Positions 35,621 to 44,490 of a stretch of 64,000 nucleotides of DNA are shown piece after piece. Source of the DNA: Oscillatoriophycideae cyanobacterium NC_groundwater_1537_Pr4_S-0.65um_50_18 (GTDB taxonomy: Bacteria; Cyanobacteriota; Cyanobacteriia; Elainellales; Elainellaceae); contig JACQYI010000061.1 of assembly GCA_016208305.1 (NCBI GenBank), positions 62,001 through 126,000 of the forward strand, written 5' to 3'. A model generated the notes under the pieces. The model was not told the origin of the DNA. It worked only from the letters and a program-made list of their open reading frames with translations, and made no database searches. A program made the translations under genes and the position numbers. Numbering within the stretch: the first letter of the stretch is position 1; every line of letters starts with the position of its first letter.

Positions 35621-36451
35621 ATGCCAGAAGGCCCTGAGATTAAGCGCGCCGCAGACAAGATAGCCAAAGCAATCGTCCGTCAGCCTGTTACTGGCTTGTT
35701 TTTCGCCTTCGAGCAGCTCAAACCCTACGAGCAGATTTTTCAGGGACGAGAAGTGCTGGCGGTGCAGCCCAGAGGCAAAGCCCTCCTCACCCGATTTGAC
35801 AACCAGCTCAGCATTTATAGCCATAATCAGCTCTATGGTTTGTGGCTAATTCGTAAGCTGCATGACTATCCACAGACCAATCGGCAGCTGCGGCTGGCTA
35901 TTCACACCGAGAAAAAATCAGCCCTTCTGTACAGTGCGTCCGATATTGAGGTGCTGGATGATGTGGCGATCGCCTTCCACCCTTTTTTGAGTAAGTTGGG
36001 CTTGGATCTGCTAGATGAGGCCACTTCGCTAGAGCAGGTCATGGCGCGATTTCAAGATCGGGCTTTTCAGCGGCGGCGGCTGGTGGGTTTGCTACTCGAT
36101 CAGCATTTTCTCTGTGGATTGGGAAACTACTTGCGCAGCGAAGTGCTGTTTGTGGCAAAAGTTCATCCCTCTTATCGTCCGGTAGATTGTAGCCCGACTC
36201 AAGTTGAGGCGTTGGCCAAAGCGGCGATCGCGCTTCCACGCCAGTCTTATCTGTCTAATGGCATTACCAACAACCTCCAACTGGCTCAGCAGCTCAAAGC
36301 TGAGGGCAAACGCCGCAGAGACTATCGACATTATGTGTTTGGACGGCAAGGGCAGCCCTGCTATCTCTGTGGAGCTACAATTTTGCGAGAAGAACTCGGC
36401 GGCAGACGGTGCTACTATTGCCCGATCTGTCAGATGGAGGGGCGATCGTAA
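35621..36451 (+). CDS. nei: Endonuclease VIII (Fpg/Nei family DNA glycosylase)
   Basis: 276 residues. The N-terminus MPEGPEIKRAADKI gives the catalytic Pro1 and Glu2 (PEGPE) and is closest to Nei. The H2TH region has FLCGLGNYLRSEVLF, and the C-terminal zinc finger is CYLCGATI...CYYCPICQ. It removes oxidised pyrimidines and cuts at the abasic site. Fpg relatives end in a slightly different zinc-finger pattern (RTTHYCPxCQ-like), so Nei is preferred. The ATG at 35621 is forced by the need for Pro at position 2. Confidence 0.92.
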   Translation: MPEGPEIKRAADKIAKAIVRQPVTGLFFAFEQLKPYEQIFQGREVLAVQPRGKALLTRFDNQLSIYSHNQLYGLWLIRKLHDYPQTNRQLRLAIHTEKKSALLYSASDIEVLDDVAIAFHPFLSKLGLDLLDEATSLEQVMARFQDRAFQRRRLVGLLLDQHFLCGLGNYLRSEVLFVAKVHPSYRPVDCSPTQVEALAKAAIALPRQSYLSNGITNNLQLAQQLKAEGKRRRDYRHYVFGRQGQPCYLCGATILREELGGRRCYYCPICQMEGRS

Positions 36452-36651
36452 TAGTTTTTTTGTAACATAGACGGAGGGGCGGTTATGAGCTTAATGTTTC
36501 TCTCAGAGAACTACCCAGACTATTGATTAAGAGTTTTAATAGGTTGCCACATATACAGGCTGCCTCTACCTCGTACTGCTAGAGTATTGATGAAATCTTA
36601 GTTAAAATCACAACCCAATTTAAGCTCATACTTCATCTGGAGAAACACACA

Positions 36652-36936
36652 ATGCTTGAAAGCGGTAAACGTGAAGACTTATCAACTGCTTCCACTAACC
36701 TGCAATCTGACCTACCAGTGCAGGAGCAGGATTGTATTTGGCAGCTTGAGTTACAAATCTTGACTGATGAGCAGGCAGTCCAAATCAAAGGTGGAGCTAA
36801 GACGAAAGGGAGGGGTGAGGGTTGGAGTAAACCTGGATTCTGGGGAGTCGCAGTGTGTACATCTCTGCCACCTCAGTACTCGAAAATTCTGCACCTACTT
36901 GAGGAAAAGAATTCTTCGCAAGGCTCCTCTCACTAG
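36652..36936 (+). CDS. Candidate RiPP precursor with double-glycine leader
   Basis: 94 residues. ATG 36652 has GGAG 9 nt upstream. The segment ELQILTDEQAVQIKGG (33-48) is a classic leader ending: an amphipathic LTDEQ helix followed by Gly-Gly at 47-48, where C39 peptidase transporters cleave. The putative core (49-94) holds WSKPGFWGVAVCTSLPPQYS and a Ser-rich end, with one Cys and several Ser/Thr that could be modified. The gene lies about 460 bp before a radical SAM epimerase-like gene on the same strand and near a truncated exporter. Function as a precursor is inference; the family of the core is not recognised. Confidence 0.6.
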   Translation: MLESGKREDLSTASTNLQSDLPVQEQDCIWQLELQILTDEQAVQIKGGAKTKGRGEGWSKPGFWGVAVCTSLPPQYSKILHLLEEKNSSQGSSH

Positions 36937-37109
36937 GTATACCTTTGATTATGGTCAATGCAACTAACTGCACCTCCTTCTAGTAGCTGTGATTGGAACC
37001 TACGCCTGTGGAGTCAGCTCAGTTAAAACCACCAACCTCCAACTTCTGACTACTATTTAAATTTTTCTACACGAAGAGGCTAATTTAGCTGGGTTTTTGG
37101 TGTGACTAT

Positions 37110-37160
37110 CTAATCATGTTACTCTCAACAACAAAAGATTATTGAGGGTAATATGATTAG
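37110..37160 (+). terminator. Strong hairpin between precursor and radical SAM gene
   Basis: CTAATCATGTTACTCTCAA (37110-37128) pairs with TTGAGGGTAATATGATTAG (37142-37160) over 19 positions, the only two deviations being G-U pairs, across a 13-nt loop. It would stop or attenuate transcription after the precursor gene. The rest of 36937-37398 has no ORF; a smaller CGCCGC/GCGGCG stem and AACCTTGAAGGTT lie around 37300-37335. Confidence 0.6.
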
Positions 37161-37401
37161 AATGAAGCATCTGCATAGCGAGAATTACAGGCTAGGTAGC
37201 CACTCAGAGTAGAGTGAGAAATTTACTCGAATCAACAGCTCCATCATTAAGCAACGGGGTATCGGATCCGTTTTGCTCGTCAGCCAATCGCCGACATCGC
37301 AACCTTGAAGGTTTCGCCGCAGAGCGGCGGGGAATGTACTCTTATTGAATTAAATGCAGTCTGAAGCAGTTTTTGTGCGGCAAAGCTAGTTCAGCATATT
37401 G

Positions 37402-38793
37402 ATGAATGCTTTAGAGACGAGAGTGATGATAGAGACCGTAGCTCAAGTTAAGAGATTTTTCGAAAGATGGCAAGCTGATCCAGAGTTTAAGGAGCAATTG
37501 TTTGTAAATCCTCATCAAGCTATGAAGCGCTACAAGTTTGCTTCAAACTTGGATGGGCTTAGCTTTTTGTGGGATTCAAACTTTCATGAGAAGCCCGGTA
37601 ATTCAGAGAAAGAGGTTCGTTCGCTTATCAAGTATCTCAAAGAATTTATTGAACAGTATGCGCCAATTGAGATCAGGAAAGAGCTATTGCAGCCTCCTGA
37701 AGATCCTCGCTTTAAAGCATGGTGGGAGCGACAGACTGCACGCGTAGATTCAATTTCAGAGCCAGGGACTGCTACTATAGCTCGTGCTTATCCTCTATCT
37801 TTTGAACTTAGCCAAGGCTGCTCAGTAGGGTGCTGGTTTTGTGGAGTTTCTGCTCCTCATCTTAGTAAAGTCTTTGTTTATACTGATGAGAACAAAAAGC
37901 TGTGGAAAGAAGTGCTGAAGTTGATGAAACAAGTACTGGGTCCTATAGCTAGCTCAGGACTGTGTTACCACGCAACTGATCCTTTCGATAATGCAGACTA
38001 CGAAAAGTTCTGTATTGACTTCTATGAAATTTTGGGTACGTTTCCACAAACCACAACAGCTTTGGCAATAAAAGACCCATCTCGAACGCGTAATTTTTTA
38101 AATTTATCTCATTCTAAAGGTCAGAAACATAATCGGTTTTCTATTCTTTCTCTCAAGATGTTGAAACAAGTGCATGAGGAGTTTAGTCCTGAGGAACTTG
38201 CCTTCACTAGTTTAGGATTTAGACACAAGGAAGTAGAGGATAATGAATCAAAGGTAAAGTCTGGAAGAGCTCGTACACGATACAGAAATCAGGTAGGGAA
38301 TAGCTACGATGAAGCTGAAGACTTATCTGAAGGCTCGATTAGTACTACCATGGGTTTTCTAATCAACATGGTTGAATTAAATATTAAGCTCATTAGCCCT
38401 TGTGTTGCTAATGATCGATGGACAGAGGGCTACCGAATTCATCTAGAGAGAAGTTTTACGAATGCTAGTCACCTTAAAACTATTCTCAATGAAATTTTAG
38501 AAAACCACATGCCCATAACAGTAGAGCATGTAGGCTTAATTAGGTTTCGCTCCGACTTGAAGTACGAAAGCTTTGCGGACGGATTTCAAGTCTCAACAAG
38601 ATTCAAGATATTTAAGTTTCGTAATAATATATATGCTCAACATTTAGGAGAGCTTGTCCAGCAGGGAAATAAAACTGCTCAAGAAATTTCAATTGCGCTT
38701 AGCGCTTGGGACATGCCAGCGGAAGAAGTGTTTAAGTCGCTCAATCTATTGTTTAAGTTGGGCATTCTGGACGATGAGCCTACTTTAAACTAA
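37402..38793 (+). CDS. Radical SAM RiPP maturation protein, PoyD/OspD epimerase-like
   Basis: 463 residues. The [4Fe-4S] motif is CSVGCWFC (Cys140, Cys144, Cys147; CxxxCxxC) in SFELSQGCSVGCWFCGVS. The N-terminal 60 residues (VKRFFERWQADPEFKEQLFVNP) resemble the leader-side domain of proteusin epimerases such as PoyD and OspD, which convert L- to D-residues in a peptide. The C-terminal tail has a winged-helix look (QQGNKTAQEISIALSAWDMP). The TTG at 37399 directly precedes ATG 37402; no strong Shine-Dalgarno is present. Composition is AT-richer than neighbouring genes. Epimerase activity is family inference. Confidence 0.75.
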   Translation: MNALETRVMIETVAQVKRFFERWQADPEFKEQLFVNPHQAMKRYKFASNLDGLSFLWDSNFHEKPGNSEKEVRSLIKYLKEFIEQYAPIEIRKELLQPPEDPRFKAWWERQTARVDSISEPGTATIARAYPLSFELSQGCSVGCWFCGVSAPHLSKVFVYTDENKKLWKEVLKLMKQVLGPIASSGLCYHATDPFDNADYEKFCIDFYEILGTFPQTTTALAIKDPSRTRNFLNLSHSKGQKHNRFSILSLKMLKQVHEEFSPEELAFTSLGFRHKEVEDNESKVKSGRARTRYRNQVGNSYDEAEDLSEGSISTTMGFLINMVELNIKLISPCVANDRWTEGYRIHLERSFTNASHLKTILNEILENHMPITVEHVGLIRFRSDLKYESFADGFQVSTRFKIFKFRNNIYAQHLGELVQQGNKTAQEISIALSAWDMPAEEVFKSLNLLFKLGILDDEPTLN

Positions 38794-38836
38794 GTAGAGC
38801 ATAGCTCATTTTATTGATGTAGTTCTGAGTATTAGT

Positions 38837-38985
38837 TCAACTTGACAAGTACTCAAAATATTCATCAAGCTGTAGCTCCAATTCTTCTGGTTCTCCCTGG
38901 ATCTTTAATCTTCCATCTTCCAGAACCACAATCCAGTCAGCATGCTTAACAACTTTGGGTCTATGACTGATTAAAATATGTGGTT
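38837..38985 (-). pseudogene. C-terminal stub of an export ABC transporter ATPase
   Basis: On the minus strand, reading down to the stop at 38837-38839, the frame gives ILISHRPKVVKHADWIVVLE and then DGRLKIQGEPEELELQL. This is the H-loop (SHR) and C-terminal tail of a type I exporter ATPase, as in C39-peptidase RiPP transporters. Homology stops at about 38985 and the same frame hits TAG at 39002-39004. Walker A, signature and membrane parts are all missing, so this is a truncated remnant. It converges with the radical SAM gene and probably once exported its product. Confidence 0.75.
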
Positions 38986-40687
38986 CTTTGCTAGCAGTGG
39001 GCTAAAAGTCGATCTAGAACGCTTATCTCAGTTAAGTGCTTCTCGAATCACGACTGAACGTTTCAGTCGTAAGAGCGCTGAGGATATTAGCGTGAGAGCG
39101 AACCAGATTGCACTGCGTAATGGATCGCAAATTACGGCAGATACTGCGGCTGAGGGACAAGGCGGCAACTTGCAAATTACCGCTTCAACGATTGACTTGG
39201 TGAGCGGCCTCGGCCCACTTTCCTTTAGCAGCCTGTCTGCCCGTGGCAACAGCGCCGATGCCACAGGTTAAGCAGGGACTCTTTCTATCTCTACAGATAG
39301 GCTGAGCCTGTCGCGAGGCGCGCAGATTAATGCCGATCACCTTGGCTCAGGAACAGTGGGTCGAATCAGCATTCGAGCCTCAGACATTGAACTGGCGGGC
39401 GTTTTGCTGGGCGCTAATGGTAAACCGTTTCTGGGCGGCATTGCGGGGGGTGTAGAAGTGCCTTTGGCACCCAGTGCGGTATCAGCTTTTGCCTTTCCCA
39501 ACTCTAGGGGCGGCGGTGCTATTACGATTCAGACACAGCGATTAATATTACGGGATGGGGCTGTTATTCAGATCACGACGACGGGCAGCGGCGATGCGGG
39601 CAATTTGCGAATTCGTGCAGATGAGTCGATCGAGTTGTCGGGTTTTACTCCCACAGGCAGTCAGGCTCCTACGGGCTTGCTGGCTTTTTCGGGCGGCATT
39701 CCTGGCACCCTTTACGACGATATCGGCATCCGCACGGCCACCGGGCGCGGAGGCAATCTGACGCTGCTCACTCCAAGCCTGACGGTTCGCGATCGCGCTG
39801 TTGTGGCCGTAGGCAGCCTCAATCCTAATCTCAACGCCAGAGGCTCAGGTAACTTAGACATTCAGGCCGGAACTCTGCGGCTGGAAGATCAGGGAAACCT
39901 ACTGGCGGCCACGGCTTCTGGCAACGGAGGCAATATTGCGCTGCGATCGCTCGATTTGCTGCTGTTGCGCCGTAATAGCAGTATCTCTACGACTGCCGGA
40001 ACGGCGGGTAAAGGCGGCGATGGCGGCAGGATTGCGATTGATGCCGAATTCATTGCGGCTTTGCCCTCAGAAGATAGCAACATTGAGGCGAATGCTTTTG
40101 AGGGTGCAGGAGGACAGATTGATATCAAGACTTCTAGCCTGATTGGGATTGAAAGACGCGATCGCCCGACGGCCTTAAGCGATATCACCGCTTTCTCTCG
40201 CTTCGGACTCAGCGGCAATATCACCATTAGCACCCTGACCGATGACCCCGGTCGGGGATTGGTTGCTCTCCCTACGGGCATTGTTGATGCTTCGCAACAG
40301 GTGGCGCAAGCTTGCTCGTCGGGGGGTTCTTTGAGTCGCGGTACCCAGGCGGTCGGTGAGTTTGTTGTCACGGGTCGGGGAGGACTGCCCCCTGGCCCAG
40401 AGGATTTGCAGAGCGGGACTGAACTCGATAATTGGGCTGCGATCGAGCCTTCAGGGCGTTCTGAAGCGGCTCCTGGGGCTTCACAACCTCCCGCTTCTCT
40501 GGGATTAGCCGTCCCACCTTCTCAGGTTTCTATTGTGGAAGCTCAGGGTTGGCTGAGGGAAGAAACGGGTGAGGTAAAACTGGTGGCACAAGCGCCGATT
40601 GTGACTCCGTATGCGGCTGTCTTTCATGCTGCACAGTGCAGTTCAAATGCTATGCCTGTGAGCGATGGCTCGACGCAATCAGGTTAG
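38986..40687 (+). pseudogene. Filamentous-haemagglutinin-type exoprotein, truncated and with one in-frame stop
   Basis: The frame from 38978 reads repeat-type beta-helix sequence (NGSQITADTAAEGQGGNLQI) to a TAA at 39269-39271. It then continues in the same frame through AGTLSISTDRLSLSRGAQI to a stop at 40687, with further repeats (GGAITIQTQRLILRDGAVIQ, GGNLTLLTPSLTVRDRAVV). This is the large secreted protein of a two-partner secretion system. The TAA replaces what would naturally be CAA, a single C-to-T change. The 5' part with signal and TPS domain is absent; the gene begins abruptly at the junction with the transporter stub. The last part (PVSDGSTQSG) looks like an intact C-terminus. Confidence 0.8.
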
Positions 40688-40750
40688 AACATATTCGCTG
40701 GATTGAAGCACATAGTGTCATGCCGGAGAGATGCGGTGAAGATAACCCTA

Positions 40751-40797
40751 AAAAGCTGATTTTCAAAAACGCCCTGCGCTTCTGAAAACCAGCTTTT
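40751..40797. terminator. Terminator hairpin after the exoprotein pseudogene
   Basis: AAAAGCTGATTTTCA (40751-40765) pairs with TGAAAACCAGCTTTT (40783-40797), one mismatch, loop 17 nt. A and T runs at the base suit both strands; the next gene (40860-41174) converges on it. Confidence 0.6.
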
Positions 40798-40859
40798 GGA
40801 GGATGAATGAAGCTGATGAATAAAGACTTTGCGATCGACTGAAAATAGCTGAAAACCCG

Positions 40860-41174
40860 TTAAGACCTGGTTTTACGATAATTCAATCTCCAAATGCGCT
40901 CTAGGGTTTCAATTCTTTGGCGCATGAGGGTCGCTCGGCGCTTTTTGTGAAAGATTATGCCTAAGCCTACGCATATGGGCAGGCTGACTATCAACGCACT
41001 CAAATAGATGTCAGGAGGCAAACTGCTATTGGGTGGGGCGATCGGCTGGGTTGTAGCAGACTCAGCGGTAGCAGGCTGAGTAACGGCAGGTTGGGTAGTG
41101 GCAGACTGAGTAACGGCAGACTGAGGACTAAAAGCCCGTGAAGCTGTAAATTGCGCTGACGGATTAGTTTGCAT
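40860..41174 (-). CDS. Small membrane protein with Thr/Gln/Ala repeat region
   Basis: 104 residues. An N-terminal low-complexity stretch built from xxTQxAxT units (SAVTQSATTQPAVTQPATAE) is followed by one transmembrane helix (IYLSALIVSLPICVGLGIIF) and a basic cytoplasmic tail (HKKRRATLMRQRIETLERIW). ATG 41174 is preferred to the adjoining GTG at 41177. The family is not recognised; the repeat region is likely disordered and variable. Confidence 0.5.
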   Translation of the reverse strand: MQTNPSAQFTASRAFSPQSAVTQSATTQPAVTQPATAESATTQPIAPPNSSLPPDIYLSALIVSLPICVGLGIIFHKKRRATLMRQRIETLERIWRLNYRKTRS

Positions 41175-41615
41175 CACTTATTTCCCCAGCGCTAATGGGT
41201 TTGCTAGGGGGCTGATGTGACAGCGCCCGTTCAATTGACAATGCCCGTCAGTTGCGAGCCAGTCAGTTGCGATCGCCTTGTCCATCAGTTGATCGAGAGA
41301 GTCTATCAAGTAACCGATCTTGACTAATTTAGATACCATTTGACACCAACTTAGAGTATAGAATTAGCAACCTAATGGATGAATGAAGACTGCATGAGTG
41401 TAGATATTGTTTTTGTAAACAATTGACATGAATTTAGGCGCTACAAATTACATTACCTATCTCTTACACCTTCATCAGGAAGGAAGCGTCTTACCGTTAT
41501 GAAGATGTGATTTTTATTGCATGAAATAGTGAGGGCGATCGCTGTAATTTGTGATGGCTATCACCGTCGATCCCTCTAACTCTGTCATTCGGTAGGATGT
41601 TGATAAGCTGTTCCG
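41175..41615. other. Intergenic region, nothing recognised
   Basis: This 441-bp region lies between divergent genes. CAGTTGCGA-like motifs repeat near 41248-41300. No ORF or strong hairpin was found. Confidence 0.35.
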
Positions 41616-43022
41616 ATGTCTTTATTTATGCTGACTTCTACCCGTTTCTCTTCTGAGCCACGTTCCTCTGATCTTTTGGCAGCGACCCTGCGCCACCGCA
41701 GAGAGAGGTTAGCAGCGCAAATAGATGTTCCTGTGTTGCTATGGTCGGGTCGCAGCAGTGCTCGTAATTTCCCGGCAAATGTCTATGCCTATCGCGCCAA
41801 TAGCCATTTTCTCTACTTCGCAGGTTTGCCACTTTACAATGCTGCCATTCGATTGGCGTCAGGGCGACTGGAGCTATTCATGGACGATGCGACCCCAGCC
41901 TATATTCTTTGGCATGGCGACTCGCCCCAGCGGGATCAGATTGCTCAAACAATCGGTGCTGATGCCGCCTATCCGCTGTCGCATCTGGAGTCTCTTGACG
42001 CAGAGTTTGCCACGATTCCTGTGCAGGATGCAGCCACCCGCCAATGGCAGTCGCAAGTGCGTCAGCGATCGCTTCCCTCGACCTTGCAAGACTGGGATCT
42101 CGCGTTAGCCAAGGCGATCGTTGAGCTGCGGCTCAGCCATGACGAAGCAGCCATTGCTGAAATTCGTAAGGCTGTAGCGACTACGGTAGAAGCCCATCGG
42201 GCGGGCATGGCGGCTACGCCGAAAGCCCAATGGGAGGCGCAAATTCGGGCGGCAATGGAGCAGGTGATCATGGCCGATCAAATGACTTGCGCCTATAGCA
42301 GCATTGTTACGGTGCAGGGAGAGGTGCTGCATAGCGATCGCTACAGCAATGCGATCGAGCCACAGGATTTGCTGCTGGCGGATGTGGGAGCCGAAGCGGA
42401 ATCGGGCTGGGCGGCTGATGTGACGCGCACTTGGGCGGTATCCGGTAAGTTTTCACCAACGCAGCGCGATATATATGATTTGGTGCTGTCTGCCCATGAC
42501 CAATGCATCGAAAAAGCCCGTCCCGGCGTAGAGTATCGCGATCTGCATTTGCTGGCAGCACAGGTGATTGCCGCAGGGCTAACAGACCTGGGAATTCTGC
42601 GAGGCCATGCAGAAGACTTGGTGGAGCAAGATGCCCATGCTTTGTTTTTTCCCCACGGGATAGGACATTTGCTCGGTCTGGATGTGCATGACATGGAAGA
42701 CCTGGGAGATTTGGCAGGCTATGCGGCAGGCAGAAGCCGGAGCGATCGCTTTGGTCTAGGCTATCTGCGGCTCGATAGACCGTTGCAGGCCGGAATGGCG
42801 GTGACGATCGAGCCAGGGTTTTATCAGGTTCCGGCTTTGCTCAACGATCCCCAGCGACGCGCAAGATATCAGGATCTTGTTAACTGGGAGCGGCTGGCGC
42901 AGTTCTCGGATGTGCGCGGCATTCGGATTGAGGATGATCTGCTGATTACGGCAACGGGTAATGAGGTGCTGACGGCAGCTCTGCCCACACAAGCAGAGGC
43001 GATCGAGCAGATGGTGGCGTGA
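41616..43022 (+). CDS. Xaa-Pro aminopeptidase (M24B)
   Basis: 468 residues: an aminopeptidase-P N-terminal domain (LAATLRHRRERLAAQI, then WSGRSSARNFPANVYAYRAN), then the creatinase/pita-bread domain. Metal ligands are in LLADVGAEAESGWAADVTRTW (two Asp near 255 and 266), FPHGIGHLLGLDVHDM (His), MAVTIEPGFY (Glu) and GIRIEDDLLIT (Glu). It removes N-terminal residues preceding proline, using Mn or a similar metal. No signal peptide. ATG 41616 or 41628 could be the start. It precedes the cysteine desulfurase by about 100 bp on the same strand. Confidence 0.92.
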   Translation: MSLFMLTSTRFSSEPRSSDLLAATLRHRRERLAAQIDVPVLLWSGRSSARNFPANVYAYRANSHFLYFAGLPLYNAAIRLASGRLELFMDDATPAYILWHGDSPQRDQIAQTIGADAAYPLSHLESLDAEFATIPVQDAATRQWQSQVRQRSLPSTLQDWDLALAKAIVELRLSHDEAAIAEIRKAVATTVEAHRAGMAATPKAQWEAQIRAAMEQVIMADQMTCAYSSIVTVQGEVLHSDRYSNAIEPQDLLLADVGAEAESGWAADVTRTWAVSGKFSPTQRDIYDLVLSAHDQCIEKARPGVEYRDLHLLAAQVIAAGLTDLGILRGHAEDLVEQDAHALFFPHGIGHLLGLDVHDMEDLGDLAGYAAGRSRSDRFGLGYLRLDRPLQAGMAVTIEPGFYQVPALLNDPQRRARYQDLVNWERLAQFSDVRGIRIEDDLLITATGNEVLTAALPTQAEAIEQMVA

Positions 43023-43119
43023 ATTTGAGCCGCACCCGCCCGTTAAGGTGCTCAGAGTACTGAAGACCCTCTATGCTTGAAGATGAAGTCTTGCTGTTGG
43101 GCGATACCTGAGAAAAGTC

Positions 43120-44289
43120 ATGCAAATTTATTTAGACTATAGTGCCACGACCCCAACCCGACCTGAGGCGATCGCCCAGATGCAGCAGGCTCTCACTCAA
43201 TTTTGGGGTAATCCTTCTAGCCTGCACCAGTGGGGAGGGCAAGCGGCCACCTTGCTAGAGCAAGCCCGAATGCAGGTTGCTGATTTGATAAATGCTCAAG
43301 CGGAAGCGATCGTCTTTACCTCAGGGGGGACGGAGGCTGACAATTTGGCAATTATGGGCGTGGCGCGGCAGTATGCTACCCCACAGCATATGATTATCTC
43401 CAGTATTGAGCATTCAGCGATCGCTGAGCCAGTGCGTCTGTTGGAGCGCTGGGGCTGGCAGGTGACTTGTCTTCCGGTCAATACTCAAGGCAGAATTAAT
43501 CCGCTTGATCTCAAGGCGGCGCTGCAATCGAATACGGTGCTGGTGTCTATTATTTATGGGCAAAGCGAGGTGGGAACGCTACAGCCGATTGATAGCTTGG
43601 GGCAGATAACGCGCGATCATGGTGCCCTGTTTCACACCGATGCTGTGCAGGTGGCCGGCCGTTTGCCGATTGATGTGGAGCATCTGCCTGTCGATCTGCT
43701 GTCGCTCTCTAGCCATAAGCTTTATGGGCCACAAGGTACGGGAGCGCTGTACGTTCGGCCAGGGGTAGAGCTAGAGCCGCTGTTGAGGGGAGGGGGGCAG
43801 GAGTTTAAGCTGCGTTCTGGAACTCAGGCTGTTCCAATTATTGCGGGTTTTGGCATCGCTGCTGAGCTGGCGGCTCAGGAGATGGCCACCGAAACGCCAC
43901 GCCTAATTCAGCTTCGCGATCGCCTCTTTGACCAGTTGGCGGATGTGTCAGCGCTAGAGCCGACGGGCGATCGGCTGCATCGGCTGCCGCATCACGTCAG
44001 TTTTTACTTGCGCGATGCAGATGGAGAATGTGTCAGCGGCAAAACGCTGGTGCGGCAAATGAATCTGGCTGGCATTGGTATCAGCGCTGGCTCGGCTTGC
44101 CATAGTGGCAAACTGGTTCCCAGTCCGATTCTGAAGGCGATGGGCTATAGCGATCGGGCGGCAAAATCGGGAATTCGGCTGAGCTTAGGCCGACAAACGA
44201 CCGAAGCAGATGTTGACTGGACGGCAATGGTGCTGAAGCAGGTGTTAGAGCGGCTGGCAAAGGAGCGATCGCTGACTTGCTGCTCGTAG
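43120..44289 (+). CDS. Cysteine desulfurase (NifS/IscS class)
   Basis: 389 residues. It starts MQIYLDYSATTPTRPEAIAQ; the PLP lysine is Lys200 in SLSSHKLYGPQG and the sulfur-accepting Cys is Cys327 in ISAGSACHSGK. It releases sulfur from cysteine for Fe-S clusters or tRNA thiolation. The short catalytic loop puts it in group I (IscS/NifS) rather than SufS. No iscU or nif gene is near, so the housekeeping or tRNA-linked role is open. A palindromic repeat that can act as terminator follows at 44313. Confidence 0.93.
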   Translation: MQIYLDYSATTPTRPEAIAQMQQALTQFWGNPSSLHQWGGQAATLLEQARMQVADLINAQAEAIVFTSGGTEADNLAIMGVARQYATPQHMIISSIEHSAIAEPVRLLERWGWQVTCLPVNTQGRINPLDLKAALQSNTVLVSIIYGQSEVGTLQPIDSLGQITRDHGALFHTDAVQVAGRLPIDVEHLPVDLLSLSSHKLYGPQGTGALYVRPGVELEPLLRGGGQEFKLRSGTQAVPIIAGFGIAAELAAQEMATETPRLIQLRDRLFDQLADVSALEPTGDRLHRLPHHVSFYLRDADGECVSGKTLVRQMNLAGIGISAGSACHSGKLVPSPILKAMGYSDRAAKSGIRLSLGRQTTEADVDWTAMVLKQVLERLAKERSLTCCS

Positions 44290-44312
44290 CCGCTGCTCAA
44301 GCCTTCATTAGA

Positions 44313-44386
44313 CCTTTTGCAGATCAGAGTTTTAGATTAGGGATGAGGGGACTGTGCCCTCTCATCCCTAATTTGCAAGAGATTTA
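44313..44386. repeat. Dispersed palindromic repeat, copy B (also terminator-like)
   Basis: TTAGGGATGAG (44337-44347) pairs with CTCATCCCTAA (44361-44371), with GGG/CCC extending inward. Outside this, CTTTTGCAGA and TTTGCAAGAGATTTAT match the ends of the copy at 22911-22985. It lies 30 bp after the cysteine desulfurase stop and could terminate it. Confidence 0.65.
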
Positions 44387-44490
44387 TTTAGGGCTGCTAT
44401 GTGTCTATTTGATAACTTTTGAGTCTGGCACTCCCCCAAAAATCGCCATATCATATCCATGTTCCCTAATTTGCATGGAGAGAAAAGTCT

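Noticed and set aside
36767..36967. Alternative Cys-containing small peptide in another frame of the precursor region
   Set aside because: It overlaps the GG-leader ORF, lacks its own ribosome site and has a poor codon pattern.
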